From NCBI GenBank assembly GCA_018646625.1, contig JABGUJ010000002.1, positions 226,843-290,842 on the forward strand: a stretch of DNA of 64,000 nt, read 5' to 3'. Of the stretch, positions 1-10,096 are shown piece after piece (positions within the stretch are counted from its first letter, which is position 1; each line of letters begins with the position of its first letter). The DNA is from Candidatus Woesearchaeota archaeon. GTDB taxonomy: Archaea > Nanobdellota > Nanobdellia > Woesearchaeales > JABGUJ01. The notes beneath the pieces were generated by a model, which saw only the letters and a program-made list of their open reading frames with translations, searched no databases and was not told the origin of the DNA. A program made the position numbers and the translations under genes.

Positions 1-1
1 A

Positions 2-1432
2 AGTTGGAACAATGAGAATGATGAAGAATTAGAAAAGTTTGCAGTTTATAATCTGAAAGATTCAGAGCTAACATATAGGTTATGTTTAGAAGCAAAAGAT
101 GTTCTTCAAGAACTTGTTAGAATGGTAGGTGTGCCAATGTTTAACTCGGCGAGAATGGCTTTTTCTCAGTTAGTTGAATGGTATTTAATACGTCGTTCTG
201 CAGATTTTGATGAAATAGTACCAAATAAACCTAACCATAAAGAGTTGGTTGAAAGAATGACGGCAGATTCCATTAAAGGGGGATTTGTGTTTACTCCTGA
301 GCCTGGCGTGTATGAAAATCTTGCAGTGCTTGATTTTCGAAGTTTATATCCTAGTATAATTGTCACTCATAATCTTTCTCCTTCAACACTCAATTGTAAA
401 TGTTGTAAATATAGTCCAAAGTATGTTCCAGGTCAGGATAAAAATTGGTTTTGTTCAAAGAAAGATGGTTTTATCCCTAAAGTGATTAGAGATATCTTGG
501 ATCGTCGTACACGTATAAAGGATATGATATGGGATAAGAAAGAAGATGAAAGTGGTGTTTTGCATTCTAGAGAGTTGGTGTTGAAAACATTAGCAAATGC
601 ATTCTACGGGTATCTTAGTTTTTTTCTATCTCGGTGGTATTCTAGAGAGTGTGCGTCCGCAGTGACTGCTTATGGTCGTAAATATATTACCGAAGTAATT
701 AATTGGTCAAGTTCAGAAGGTTTTGAGTTGGTGTATTCGGATACGGACTCTGTATTTCTAATATTGCATGATAAAGAAGTTAGTGATATTATCAAATTTA
801 GGGATAAGGTTAATGATTTTCTTCCTGGTTTGATTGAGTTAGAGTATGAAGGGCATTACAATAAAGCATTGTTTGTCCCAACAAAAGATGGTACCGGAGC
901 AAAGAAGAAGTATGCTTTGATGGATTCACGGAAACATATAACTGTGAAAGGATTTGAATTTATTCGACGTAACATTCCTAAGATTGCTCGTGAAGTACAG
1001 TTTGAGATCATTCGCTTAATATTGCGCGATGAGAAAGATAAGATTAAGGATTTCCTGGATAAAATGATTAACAGAGTTGAAGATCATAAAATTCCAAAAG
1101 ATAAACTGATTATTAGTACTCAATTGTCAAAGAAGATAGAAGATTATGAAATGATAATGCCGCATGTTGCAGTTGCCAAAAGAATGATTGAGCAAGGTCA
1201 AGATGTGTCGGAAGGAGATATTATTGACTATGTTATTTGTAAAGGCGAAGGGAAGTTGAAAGATAAAGCTCGCGTACCTACAGAATGTGATTCTAGTGAA
1301 TATGATGCAGAGTATTATATTAATAACCAGATTATCCCAGCAGTAGACGGATTACTATCTCTAGTTAATATGGATCCAGCTAGATTTAACTATGATGGAA
1401 AAGATCAAGAAAAGTTAGATAAATTTATCTAA
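2..1432 (+). CDS. polB: Family B DNA polymerase, C-terminal part (5'-truncated by window edge; reading frame is open upstream of the listed ATG)
   Basis: Motifs DFRSLYPSII (A), KTLANAFYGY (B), YSDTDSV (C); frame open back to nt 2. Confidence 0.95.
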   Translation, partial: SWNNENDEELEKFAVYNLKDSELTYRLCLEAKDVLQELVRMVGVPMFNSARMAFSQLVEWYLIRRSADFDEIVPNKPNHKELVERMTADSIKGGFVFTPEPGVYENLAVLDFRSLYPSIIVTHNLSPSTLNCKCCKYSPKYVPGQDKNWFCSKKDGFIPKVIRDILDRRTRIKDMIWDKKEDESGVLHSRELVLKTLANAFYGYLSFFLSRWYSRECASAVTAYGRKYITEVINWSSSEGFELVYSDTDSVFLILHDKEVSDIIKFRDKVNDFLPGLIELEYEGHYNKALFVPTKDGTGAKKKYALMDSRKHITVKGFEFIRRNIPKIAREVQFEIIRLILRDEKDKIKDFLDKMINRVEDHKIPKDKLIISTQLSKKIEDYEMIMPHVAVAKRMIEQGQDVSEGDIIDYVICKGEGKLKDKARVPTECDSSEYDAEYYINNQIIPAVDGLLSLVNMDPARFNYDGKDQEKLDKFI

Positions 1433-2514
1433 CCTTTAATGTTGTAAACAGTTCTTGTAGGGTATGGAATTCCTATCTTATTCTTATTCAATATGTCGTA
1501 GATTCCACTTACAGCTTTTTCTTTTGATGAAACTCTGTCACCTACATCTCCAACCCAGAAATAAACTTTAAAGTTTAGAGAAGAATCTCCCATTTCTAAG
1601 AATCTTACAACTGGTTCAGGATCATCTAGAACGCCGTCTATTTTGTTAATCACAGATAGAGCTAGCTTTCGCACTTTTTTGTGATCAGAACCATATTCTA
1701 CTCCAAATGGTACTACAACTCTTGCCTTAAGTGTAGGTAGTTTCCAGTTAGTTATCCTGCTGTTAGCAAGACCTCCATTTGGAAAAATCATTAATTCGTG
1801 ATCCCATGTTTCTATCTTTGTGGATCTTAATCCAACATCTAACACTTTACCGCTAACTCCGTCAATCTCAACAGAATCTCCTACTTTGAGTGCTTTGTCC
1901 AGAATTAATTGTATTCCGCCAAAGATATTTGAAAGACTGTCTTTAATAGCAAAACCAATAGCGAGACCAGCAATACCTAAACTTGCAATAAATGGACCTA
2001 TGTTAATTGACCATTCAGATAATATTAATATTCCTGCAATTATGTATATGAAAACTTTGCCTGCTTTTCTCAATATAGGAATTAATTGATCGTCTATTGT
2101 GGACTTTGTTTTCTTTGCGAACTTTTCGCCCCAAATAGTTAACGCCATCTCGAGCATCACAGAAACAACAAAAGCACCACCAAGGATTATTAATGAATCG
2201 AAAATAGTTCCTAGTACTGCACCAAATTTATTTTGTAGAGCAATGGGAACAACTGCAACCTTCAAACCTATGAAGATCATTATGAAGTAGATTGGTTTAG
2301 CTAATAACTCAACTAAGTGATCATCGTGAGTTGTTCTAGTCTTTGCAGCTAAAGATTCAATTATTCTCTTTCCGACTGATACAAATAATTGTGCTAGTAT
2401 CAAGAATACTAAGAATATTAGTGCTGCCTGAAAGTATTTGTTTGTAACAATACTCAAAGCAGGAAACTGCTGTAGATAATTATCAAAAACCATATATGCG
2501 CTAATTAGATTCAT
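1429..2514 (-). CDS. MscS-family mechanosensitive channel
   Basis: N-terminal TM helices, then ...GIAGLAIGFAIKDSLSNIFGGIQLILDKALKVGDSVEIDGVSGKVLDVGLRSTKI, typical MscS core. Confidence 0.9.
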   Translation of the reverse strand: MNLISAYMVFDNYLQQFPALSIVTNKYFQAALIFLVFLILAQLFVSVGKRIIESLAAKTRTTHDDHLVELLAKPIYFIMIFIGLKVAVVPIALQNKFGAVLGTIFDSLIILGGAFVVSVMLEMALTIWGEKFAKKTKSTIDDQLIPILRKAGKVFIYIIAGILILSEWSINIGPFIASLGIAGLAIGFAIKDSLSNIFGGIQLILDKALKVGDSVEIDGVSGKVLDVGLRSTKIETWDHELMIFPNGGLANSRITNWKLPTLKARVVVPFGVEYGSDHKKVRKLALSVINKIDGVLDDPEPVVRFLEMGDSSLNFKVYFWVGDVGDRVSSKEKAVSGIYDILNKNKIGIPYPTRTVYNIKG

Positions 2515-2561
2515 CTCAACCTACCTCTGTGTTTTAATATGATAAGAACAACTAATATTTA

Positions 2562-3083
2562 TTAGTTTATTTGTTTTATATGACAACTACAAGGAAATTT
2601 CTGAGAAGCTCTTTTTAATGCCAGTTTAACGGTATTAATGTGGTTTGGGTTGTCAAATCTTATTTGTACAAGTTCTTGGCCTTTCTTAAGTCTTGCAGCA
2701 ACTCCAATAACTTTACCGAAAGACATCTTCATACCAGTACTCATTCTATCAGCACCTGCTCCAGATGCTAAAGGATTTTCTCTAAGATAGTGATGTGGAT
2801 ATACTTTTAATTTAAGATGGTAAGAAGCTTTGCCTAAAGTCTTTTCTAGGAGTCTATTACAAGTTTGTCTTGCAGCTTCTAATGCATTATCTCTTATTTG
2901 TAAATCAGTATCTACAGTAAGAACATAACTGTGCTTGAAGTCTCTAACTAAGTTACCCATGTCGAATCTGATAACTTTACAAGGCTTTGCAGCTCTAATG
3001 AAGTCCTTCTTCCTATACTTACTCTTTCTAGTATAAGGCCTTTCAAGTCTTCTATATGCTACAAACTTTCTAATTCTTGCCAT
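2562..3083 (-). CDS. rpl10e: 50S ribosomal protein L10e (L16 family); internal ATG (MARIRKF) preferred over 3107
   Basis: RPYTRKSKYRKKDFIRA, NPLASGAGADRMSTGMKMSFGK. Confidence 0.88.
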   Translation of the reverse strand: MARIRKFVAYRRLERPYTRKSKYRKKDFIRAAKPCKVIRFDMGNLVRDFKHSYVLTVDTDLQIRDNALEAARQTCNRLLEKTLGKASYHLKLKVYPHHYLRENPLASGAGADRMSTGMKMSFGKVIGVAARLKKGQELVQIRFDNPNHINTVKLALKRASQKFPCSCHIKQIN

Positions 3084-3260
3084 AGATGCCCAAAACTTGC
3101 CGGTCATTTATAAAGTTTTCCTAATTTGCAGAGCTTGAGTGTGGCAATATCCCGTGTTTGAGTGAAAAAAACCGTAAGAAATATAAAGCAATTTAACGGT
3201 CTTGATTATCATCAATTGAGCGTTTCTGGTAAGAGGTTATATAGAGATTGAGGTGATTAC

Positions 3261-3386
3261 ATGCAACAACAAAACGTAGAAGAAAGTAAATCAAGAGTGG
3301 CAGAAATTCTAGCTAAGAGGCGAGAAACAACCTCCAATGATGAAGTTTATGATAGATGGAAAAGGTTCATCAGGAATAGAACCTAA
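3261..3386 (+). CDS. Small protein, 41 aa (MQQQNVEESKSRVAEILAKRRETTSNDEVYDRWKRFIRNRT)
   Basis: ATG preceded by GAGGTGA; upstream AATATAAAG TATA-like box; T-rich tract after stop; absent from ORF track because short. Confidence 0.55.
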   Translation: MQQQNVEESKSRVAEILAKRRETTSNDEVYDRWKRFIRNRT

Positions 3387-3427
3387 TCTTCTTCTTTTTT
3401 TAGAATAAAGAAAAAAATAAGGAGAAA

Positions 3428-4201
3428 TTATTCTCCTGGTTCGTGTCTGTTAATTATGTAGTGCTCTGCTGCTCCGGTTACGGGATCCTGGAACACTACT
3501 GCAACAGCAACTCTGAAGTCTTTGTCCGGATCTGTAGGACCTAGTGCTTCATAAACTGCCTCTGCAACTGCTTGTGGAGTTTTTCCTTCAATCTCAACAG
3601 GTAATGGTTGTCTGTCAAATGAGGGTAGTGGATTTACGTTTACTCCAGTGTATGTTGCAACCATTCTTCCTCTTCCTGGAAGAAGTTCAAACTCAGTAAA
3701 AGTTCTTTCTGCAGTTGTATCATTATCATCTGCAATGTCGTTTGGGCGTACAATTAGTCCCAAGCCACCTTTGTCGTCACAAACAACTCCAGTTATTCTC
3801 GGAGTATAATTCGGGTTATCAGGTTCATACATCCACTCATCGTGTGTTTCAAACATCCCAACTAAAGGATCACACCTTTCGCCATCACCAGCGTCATCAG
3901 ATAATTCACGGGCAAATGCTTCTGTTTGTTTTCCATTGCTTACCGCAACCGAGTCGTCAAGCATAACTATTGCATCATAAAGCAACAAGTCAGGATTTCC
4001 TTTTTCTAAAACTTCCGGATCTGTTGGTTTTGTGAATATCGTATTATCATCTGCATTGTATTCCAAAGTTCTTGCTTGACTGGACGGACTTCTTCCAGTT
4101 ACTGCATAAACTACAACATTATGTTCTCCCGTCGGATCTCTACCTAGCGCGATTAATCTACCAGGATATTCCATTTCTGCTATTGCTTCTAAACCTTTCA
4201 T
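3428..4201 (-). CDS. purO: IMP cyclohydrolase-like protein (PF07826/PurO type)
   Basis: YPGRLIALGRDPTGEHNVVVYAVTGRSPSSQAR and EPDNPNYTPRITGVV; start at ATG 4201 with AGGAGG SD. Confidence 0.75.
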   Translation of the reverse strand: MKGLEAIAEMEYPGRLIALGRDPTGEHNVVVYAVTGRSPSSQARTLEYNADDNTIFTKPTDPEVLEKGNPDLLLYDAIVMLDDSVAVSNGKQTEAFARELSDDAGDGERCDPLVGMFETHDEWMYEPDNPNYTPRITGVVCDDKGGLGLIVRPNDIADDNDTTAERTFTEFELLPGRGRMVATYTGVNVNPLPSFDRQPLPVEIEGKTPQAVAEAVYEALGPTDPDKDFRVAVAVVFQDPVTGAAEHYIINRHEPGE

Positions 4202-4217
4202 TTTTGTTATCCTCCTT

Positions 4218-4376
4218 TTATGCCACTTTTCTGTATGCTTCTTCAAAAGCAAGTGCAGCTTCATCAAGTGATGGAGTGTCTGGATAAACAGTTGCTCCAT
4301 CCATGTGTGTTGCAATCAAATGATTAACAACTGCTCTGCTGAGTGTGTTTTTTGCTTCAAAGTATATTGGATCCAT
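4218..4376 (-). CDS. Small protein, 52 aa, between purM and purO (MDPIYFEAKNTLSRAVVNHLIATHMDGATVYPDTPSLDEAALAFEEAYRKVA)
   Basis: Open frame with GAGGT SD, immediately after purM stop, same strand. Confidence 0.5.
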   Translation of the reverse strand: MDPIYFEAKNTLSRAVVNHLIATHMDGATVYPDTPSLDEAALAFEEAYRKVA

Positions 4377-4387
4377 CTTTGATTACC

Positions 4388-5728
4388 TCATGCTGCGGGT
4401 TCGTATTCAAATCGTTGTTTGTTATGCGCAGTAACATTAATTCTACCAGCACCATCGTTACATACATGGCCCAGTACTTCTGCTTTGTAAGTTTCTCCTA
4501 AAATTGGGTTTGCAGTCTCGTTTATTTGTCCTAAAACCGCATCAACATCTTCTTCTCTTACAACTAAGTACATACCTTGCCCCATGTTGAAATCTTCATA
4601 CATTTCTCTAATAGGTATTTTTGTGTGTGATTGTATAACATCAAAGATTTCATGAGGTTGTTCTACGTTTGAGAAATCAAGATCCGCACCAAAACCTCTT
4701 TGATGAAGAAGTCTTTCAAGATTATGAACTCCTTCTCCGGTTATGTTTACTACACCCCGTAGTTGTTCTGTTTCGTTGAGTGCTTCAATTAAATTATTAT
4801 AGATCAAAGTCGGAGTTAGTATCTCTTCGAGAATTGTTCTTCCATCAAATTGAGGAATATGTCTCTCAGGATTAAGTGGGCCGTACCAACCAGCAGGTGC
4901 ATAGTCAATTAATTGTCTTGCAGCAGATATGCCGTTACAGTGTACACCAGAAGATCTTATTCCAATTATTACATCTCCCGCCTTGATGTTTCTCCCATCT
5001 AGAACCGCATCATCATTCTCAGGATGGGGATATAATCCAATGCCGGTTGCCGAGATATCATAACCTTGACCAACATCATAATCAAAAGGAATCATACTAG
5101 GATCGTAATCACCTTTTAGTCTGTCTTTCATCCATCGTCCTAGTGCTCGAAGATTAAATGTTAATCCAACATTACCAACATACAGTTGATGACCTGGAGG
5201 TGGAACACCACGAACCATTTCTCGCAGTGAAGCATTCTCGCCACCAATAATGACAGACTTACATGCATTCGCTCCAATAAGTAAACCTTCTGCAAGGTCT
5301 CTCGTTATTTCAACATTAGGATTGGTCCATGCGACATAATCATTTAACGCCACAACTCTGCCTCCGCCACAAGCAACATCGTTTGCAACCATTGCAACAG
5401 TATCAATACCAACACTTGCACGATGTAATTCATCATCTCCGCCAAGCATTCTGTATAAAGTATGAACTAAAGGTTTAGTGCCTGCACCATCTGTACCCAT
5501 CGGCATGCTAATTCGTTTTACGTCTAATGCACCATGTAATTTTGCAACATCTATTTCTAAACCATCTGAGAAAAAACCAATATCAGTCGGAAGTGTTATT
5601 CCTAATGCCTCTAAATCCGCAACATTACCTTTTGTTGCTCTGAATAATGCTTTGAATATCTCTACCACGTCATGTTCTTTTCCAAAATCAACGCCAAATC
5701 TAGCGTATACACTATCTTTACTTGTCAT
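4388..5728 (-). CDS. purM: Phosphoribosylformylglycinamidine cyclo-ligase (AIR synthase)-like
   Basis: FFSDGLEIDV, GTDGAGTKPLVH, GIDTVAMVANDVACGGGR, GEGVHNLERL. Confidence 0.8.
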   Translation of the reverse strand: MTSKDSVYARFGVDFGKEHDVVEIFKALFRATKGNVADLEALGITLPTDIGFFSDGLEIDVAKLHGALDVKRISMPMGTDGAGTKPLVHTLYRMLGGDDELHRASVGIDTVAMVANDVACGGGRVVALNDYVAWTNPNVEITRDLAEGLLIGANACKSVIIGGENASLREMVRGVPPPGHQLYVGNVGLTFNLRALGRWMKDRLKGDYDPSMIPFDYDVGQGYDISATGIGLYPHPENDDAVLDGRNIKAGDVIIGIRSSGVHCNGISAARQLIDYAPAGWYGPLNPERHIPQFDGRTILEEILTPTLIYNNLIEALNETEQLRGVVNITGEGVHNLERLLHQRGFGADLDFSNVEQPHEIFDVIQSHTKIPIREMYEDFNMGQGMYLVVREEDVDAVLGQINETANPILGETYKAEVLGHVCNDGAGRINVTAHNKQRFEYEPAA

Positions 5729-5918
5729 TTTAAGTTACCTCCGTTATATAATAGTCTCGTAGAACCAGAAACTGCTTCAGTCTGTATGTTATTTACCCTA
5801 ATCTAACAAACACCCCTAATGCTATAGGTTATTGGATAATTTTCGGCTAAAAATCTATTTAAATATTTAGACAATGAAACCTATCCTTTGGAGAAGGCAT
5901 GTCGTCTCAAGTTAGTTA

Positions 5919-6458
5919 TTACAATTCAGAGAAAGCAGTAATGAGTTCTTTATTCATAACTTCAGGATGGAATGTTGTGCCGTACATTGGTTTTTCTTTG
6001 TGCTTTATGATTTGTATGCAGTTATCAGATTTTGCTAATAGTTCGAAATCTTCTGGCAAGTTGATACAATAGTTGTGTAGTTCGTATACTTCCAGTTTCT
6101 TCATCGAGTTCACTAAAAAATCATCTTGCAATTTGGTTATTGTTGTTGGACCTATCTCAGTAACCTCTTTTAATTCACAACCGCGAGTCATTCCAATAAT
6201 TTGTATGCCGTTGCAGATACCTAGCAGAGGTTTGTCGTAGTCTTTTAGCCATTTGAAGAATTCTAGATGCTCAGAGTAACCAGCCTCTTTCAAGGGTGAA
6301 CCGGAGATTATTATTTTGTCTGCTGCTTCGATTATTTCTTTATTTATCTCAGTGAAGTGAACTATTGCACACTCTTTTAGTATATCAGTTATAGGTCTGA
6401 CAAACTCTAATGCGTGCAGTGAATCTTTTTCCCGGCAAGTATCAATTACTAAAATCAT
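5919..6458 (-). CDS. Class I glutamine amidotransferase
   Basis: ISGSPL, PLLGICNGIQIIG nucleophile elbow, TTFHPEV. Confidence 0.85.
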   Translation of the reverse strand: MILVIDTCREKDSLHALEFVRPITDILKECAIVHFTEINKEIIEAADKIIISGSPLKEAGYSEHLEFFKWLKDYDKPLLGICNGIQIIGMTRGCELKEVTEIGPTTITKLQDDFLVNSMKKLEVYELHNYCINLPEDFELLAKSDNCIQIIKHKEKPMYGTTFHPEVMNKELITAFSEL

Positions 6459-7135
6459 TTTTCCTCTAGTTTTGTTTCTTCAATATTGAAAACTCCAGCA
6501 TAGTTGTCGTATTCAGTAGAATATTTCGTTATGATTATTTTTTTCTTAAAAGCAGGACAGTCTGTTACGAAGGTTTCGATTTCTCCTCCTTCGCCGGCAG
6601 GATTGATCTTTAGTTCTTCTTGCATTTGTTTTAGTTTTCCAATCATGGATTTGTCAATTATTTTACCTAACCATTCTTCACCAAAAGGATATGCAAATAC
6701 CCCTGCAATGTAAACTTCAAACTTGTTTTCTATTAGATCATTTAGTAATTCTATTTGATCCATCTGCCATAATGGATTAAAACACCAGATGTCTAATTCA
6801 TTACAAATTTTTTGTACTCTTGATGCTTGATAAGTTGATGCAACTGTACCAGTAACTATTCCTTCAATTTGATATTCATCTATTGCTTGCTGAATGGCTT
6901 GTTTTAGTTCTGCCAGTTCTTTTTCTTTTTCACCTTTGGTAACTACTTTGATTAAAGGTAGATCCAGTGCTTCTGATTGTGTTTGTGTTAAAGAAATATT
7001 AGGAGTGTGAAACATGTAACTTTCTTTATTTTCAGATTCTATAGTTATTAGACAAACTACGTCGTGTTTCGCACTTGCTTTGTACAATCCCAGTACAGAG
7101 TCTTTACCTCCCGAAAATAAGGATGCTAGTTTCAT
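6455..7135 (-). CDS. dph6: Diphthine-ammonia ligase family (Dph6)-like ATP pyrophosphatase
   Basis: LFSGGKDSVLGLY PP-loop; GIVTGTVASTYQASRV; PLW. Confidence 0.8.
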   Translation of the reverse strand: MKLASLFSGGKDSVLGLYKASAKHDVVCLITIESENKESYMFHTPNISLTQTQSEALDLPLIKVVTKGEKEKELAELKQAIQQAIDEYQIEGIVTGTVASTYQASRVQKICNELDIWCFNPLWQMDQIELLNDLIENKFEVYIAGVFAYPFGEEWLGKIIDKSMIGKLKQMQEELKINPAGEGGEIETFVTDCPAFKKKIIITKYSTEYDNYAGVFNIEETKLEEK

Positions 7136-7207
7136 AGTTGCTTAGGTCAAATATTAACTTATAAAATCTTTGGAAAAGAATAAATATATTGAGGATAGCT
7201 TTCGAAT

Positions 7208-7930
7208 ATGGCAATTATAATATGCGATCTTGACAGTACGTTGTGGGGATTTCTAGGCATACATTGGGGAGTGTATGAAGAAGGATGTAAGCATCTGGGT
7301 GGCACAGAGTTAAAAGTTGATAGTTTTGTTCCAACTACTACTCGTGGTTATTTGTGGTGTTCTGTAAAAGATAAAATGAGTGAAGAAGAATTTAATTCTA
7401 AGATAGAAGATGCTGAAAAAGTTATGGCAACATTGTATAAAGAAAGGATTGGTGAGTTTCTTGTTCATAATACAGGAGAATGTAATGCAGACGATCATGA
7501 TTTCTATGCCGAACCGTTGAAAGATGTAGGTTTGTTTAATGGAGCAGAGGAGTTTCTTAAGAGCGCTAAAGAAGCAGGACATACTTTGGTTGTAGGCACG
7601 GGAAATTCTAGAATAACTGGAGAAGCTTTACTGGAAGTTATGGGATTAAGAGATTACTTTGATGATTTTGCTTATGGTGATGAAGGCGGAAATCGAAAAG
7701 GTGTTATGGCATTGGCTCTTGAAAGAGGTAGAAATATTTCTCCAGATGGTGTAGCGTTTGTTTTAGATGATGCAACAGATGCAGTTAGCGCAGGTAATGA
7801 ATTGGGTGTAAAGGTAATAAGCATGCTTAGCAGCGAGCATGGCAAGAAAGTAGATAAGGAAAAAGCATTTGCAAGTTTTAGCAGCATATCACACTATAAA
7901 GCCATTCTAGAGCTCATATCTGACAAGTAG
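7208..7930 (+). CDS. HAD-superfamily hydrolase/phosphatase
   Basis: ICDLDSTLW motif I; VVGTGNSRITGEALLEVMGL motif II; VLDDATDAVSAGNELG. Confidence 0.75.
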   Translation: MAIIICDLDSTLWGFLGIHWGVYEEGCKHLGGTELKVDSFVPTTTRGYLWCSVKDKMSEEEFNSKIEDAEKVMATLYKERIGEFLVHNTGECNADDHDFYAEPLKDVGLFNGAEEFLKSAKEAGHTLVVGTGNSRITGEALLEVMGLRDYFDDFAYGDEGGNRKGVMALALERGRNISPDGVAFVLDDATDAVSAGNELGVKVISMLSSEHGKKVDKEKAFASFSSISHYKAILELISDK

Positions 7931-8008
7931 AAGAGTTAATATATTCTCGAGAATAGAAATGCTTAAATAAAGATAATTACTCACGAGTAGCAATAGGGGG
8001 TTAATTGT

Positions 8009-10096
8009 ATGGGTAACTTAACTGATTATGTAAAAGTAGGCGTAATGTTGGTTCTATTTATGTTTGTAGTAAGTATCTCAAGTGCTTCATTGTATGTTGA
8101 GAATGTTCCTGATGTATCACTAAGTCTTGGAACTGGTACAAGTTATGCTATGAATGTTGTAAAGAATGACGCATATTTCTATAATGTTGCAGTTAAGTGT
8201 GAAGATTTTTCTCCCGTATTATGTAGCGCTAACCCAGATACTTTTGTATTAAGCGCAAACTCTCAAACTGTTGATATCGAACTTGTTGCTTCAGACAATG
8301 TTTTAGCAGGAATGTATTCCGGTAATGTTGTTGTAGAAGCAGAAAACTTTACTCAAGTTGACTCAGTTGTTGTTAATGTAACAGAGACATTTGATTTAGA
8401 GTTTGAGGAAGTTGATACTAACGTATATCAAAATACTACAGAAAATATTAGCTTTGTTTTTGTTAACGAAGGAAATTATGATGTTACAATCACTAGTTTA
8501 AGTGAAAATGTAGAGCTAAGTGCTAATAATATTACATTTGATATGAATCTTACAAGCAGCTTGCCAATTACTATATCAGCATTCGGTAATTCATCCGCTA
8601 TTTATTATGAGGCTTATGCATTTAACATTGATTCAGTAGATAGCTATTTGGGTAGCGTAGATTATGTTACCGCCGATGGTCATAATGGGTCTGAGAGTGT
8701 TACTGTTTCAATTATAGCTCAGGCAGCAACTAATACTACCACAAACACTACAACTAATACCACTACAAATACTACTAACACAACTACACCAGATCCTGTT
8801 GTTTCAGAGTTAGCGTTTAGTGCATTGAGTACTACATTCAATAACGGAGCCATTAAAGGAACTGTTATGTTGACTAACAAATATGATTACGATATGAGCA
8901 ATATCGCATTGAACTTAACCGGATTAGAAGAGTTTGATGTTAATTTTGCATTTTCTACTGTAAGTCTAAGCAAAGGTCAGTCCAAAACATTACAATTTAG
9001 TGGTGCTTTACCTAATGATTTTGATACAGGCACTTATACTGGAGTAGCAACTGCTGTTTATAGTAATATAACTGCGACTCAAGATGTTCAACTAGTAGTA
9101 GGTGGCGGAATTGACATTATCACTATAGATGTTGACTGGGATGAAGACAGAGAAAGAGATGTAAGAGAGAATGAAAAACTAAAAGATTTTGAACCAGGTC
9201 ATACAGTTACTGTAGATATTGAAGTTGAGAACTTGTTTAATAGAGAAACTAATATTCAAATAAATGATGTTGAAGTCGAATTAACTATTAACAATATTGA
9301 TGGAAGTAGAGATATAGAAGACGAGACAAGGAAGTTTGATATTGATCCAGGAGATACAGAAGAAGAGTCAATCACATTTGAAATACCATGGGCTGCTGAA
9401 GAAGATGATTATACTGTCAACTTAGTAGCAAGAGGTTACGGAGATAATGGTCAAACATTTACTGATACTTTCAAATTTAAAATTGATATAGAGAGAGAAG
9501 GTAACAACGTGAGAGTGTTGAGCGCAAGATTCTCACCTGAAACTGGATCTTGTTTTGACAGAGTAAGAGTTACTGCAGACGTTATCAACTTAGGAGAAAG
9601 AGATAAAGATGTGGTAGTAATTATTGCTAATGCTGCATTAGGTATCAAGAAAGAACAAAGAGTATCTCTAGATGAAGATCCTGACAGAAAAAGCAACAGG
9701 CAGAGAGTTGATTTTGAATTTAACTTAGATCCTGCGATGAACGCAGATGCATATAATTTCGAAGTTAGCGTATTTGATGAAAGAACTGGATCATACTACG
9801 ATAGCCAAGTTGCTAAGCTAGAAGTAAAAGAGTGTTCATCTCACAATTATCAGCAAACATCAGATAATAACGATTATACCTACACAGGTAGTGGTTCAAG
9901 CGTAGTGTTTATCGGACCAAGCAATACTGCATCATCAGGTACTGCATTTAGCACAGCAACAGGAATGCCTAAGACAAAGATAACAGACTTGTCAGGTAAA
10001 ACTGTATCAATTGGCGGAATATCAATATTCTTGTTTTTGACAGTTGCTTTGTTGATAATTATCTTAGCAGTGTTGATAGCTTTCTTTTTAATTTAA
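8009..10096 (+). CDS. Secreted, C-terminally anchored repeat protein (S-layer/CARDB-like, COG1361 type)
   Basis: N-terminal signal, Thr/Asn linker TNTTTNTTTNTTTNTTNTTTPDP, beta-rich repeats, C-terminal TM helix. Confidence 0.7.
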   Translation: MGNLTDYVKVGVMLVLFMFVVSISSASLYVENVPDVSLSLGTGTSYAMNVVKNDAYFYNVAVKCEDFSPVLCSANPDTFVLSANSQTVDIELVASDNVLAGMYSGNVVVEAENFTQVDSVVVNVTETFDLEFEEVDTNVYQNTTENISFVFVNEGNYDVTITSLSENVELSANNITFDMNLTSSLPITISAFGNSSAIYYEAYAFNIDSVDSYLGSVDYVTADGHNGSESVTVSIIAQAATNTTTNTTTNTTTNTTNTTTPDPVVSELAFSALSTTFNNGAIKGTVMLTNKYDYDMSNIALNLTGLEEFDVNFAFSTVSLSKGQSKTLQFSGALPNDFDTGTYTGVATAVYSNITATQDVQLVVGGGIDIITIDVDWDEDRERDVRENEKLKDFEPGHTVTVDIEVENLFNRETNIQINDVEVELTINNIDGSRDIEDETRKFDIDPGDTEEESITFEIPWAAEEDDYTVNLVARGYGDNGQTFTDTFKFKIDIEREGNNVRVLSARFSPETGSCFDRVRVTADVINLGERDKDVVVIIANAALGIKKEQRVSLDEDPDRKSNRQRVDFEFNLDPAMNADAYNFEVSVFDERTGSYYDSQVAKLEVKECSSHNYQQTSDNNDYTYTGSGSSVVFIGPSNTASSGTAFSTATGMPKTKITDLSGKTVSIGGISIFLFLTVALLIIILAVLIAFFLI
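8730..8790 (+). repeat. Low-complexity ACTAATACTACC-type tandem repeat encoding Thr/Asn linker
   Basis: Short-period repeats of AC[TA]A[AC][TC]AC visible in sequence. Confidence 0.8.

Noticed and set aside
5729-5870. Purine riboswitch upstream of purM
   Set aside because: I could not fit the purine-riboswitch consensus; only generic hairpin and direct repeats are visible.
8730-8790. ACTAATACTACC-type repeats as a CRISPR-like or mobile repeat
   Set aside because: In-frame, short-period repeats encoding a Thr/Asn linker of a surface protein.
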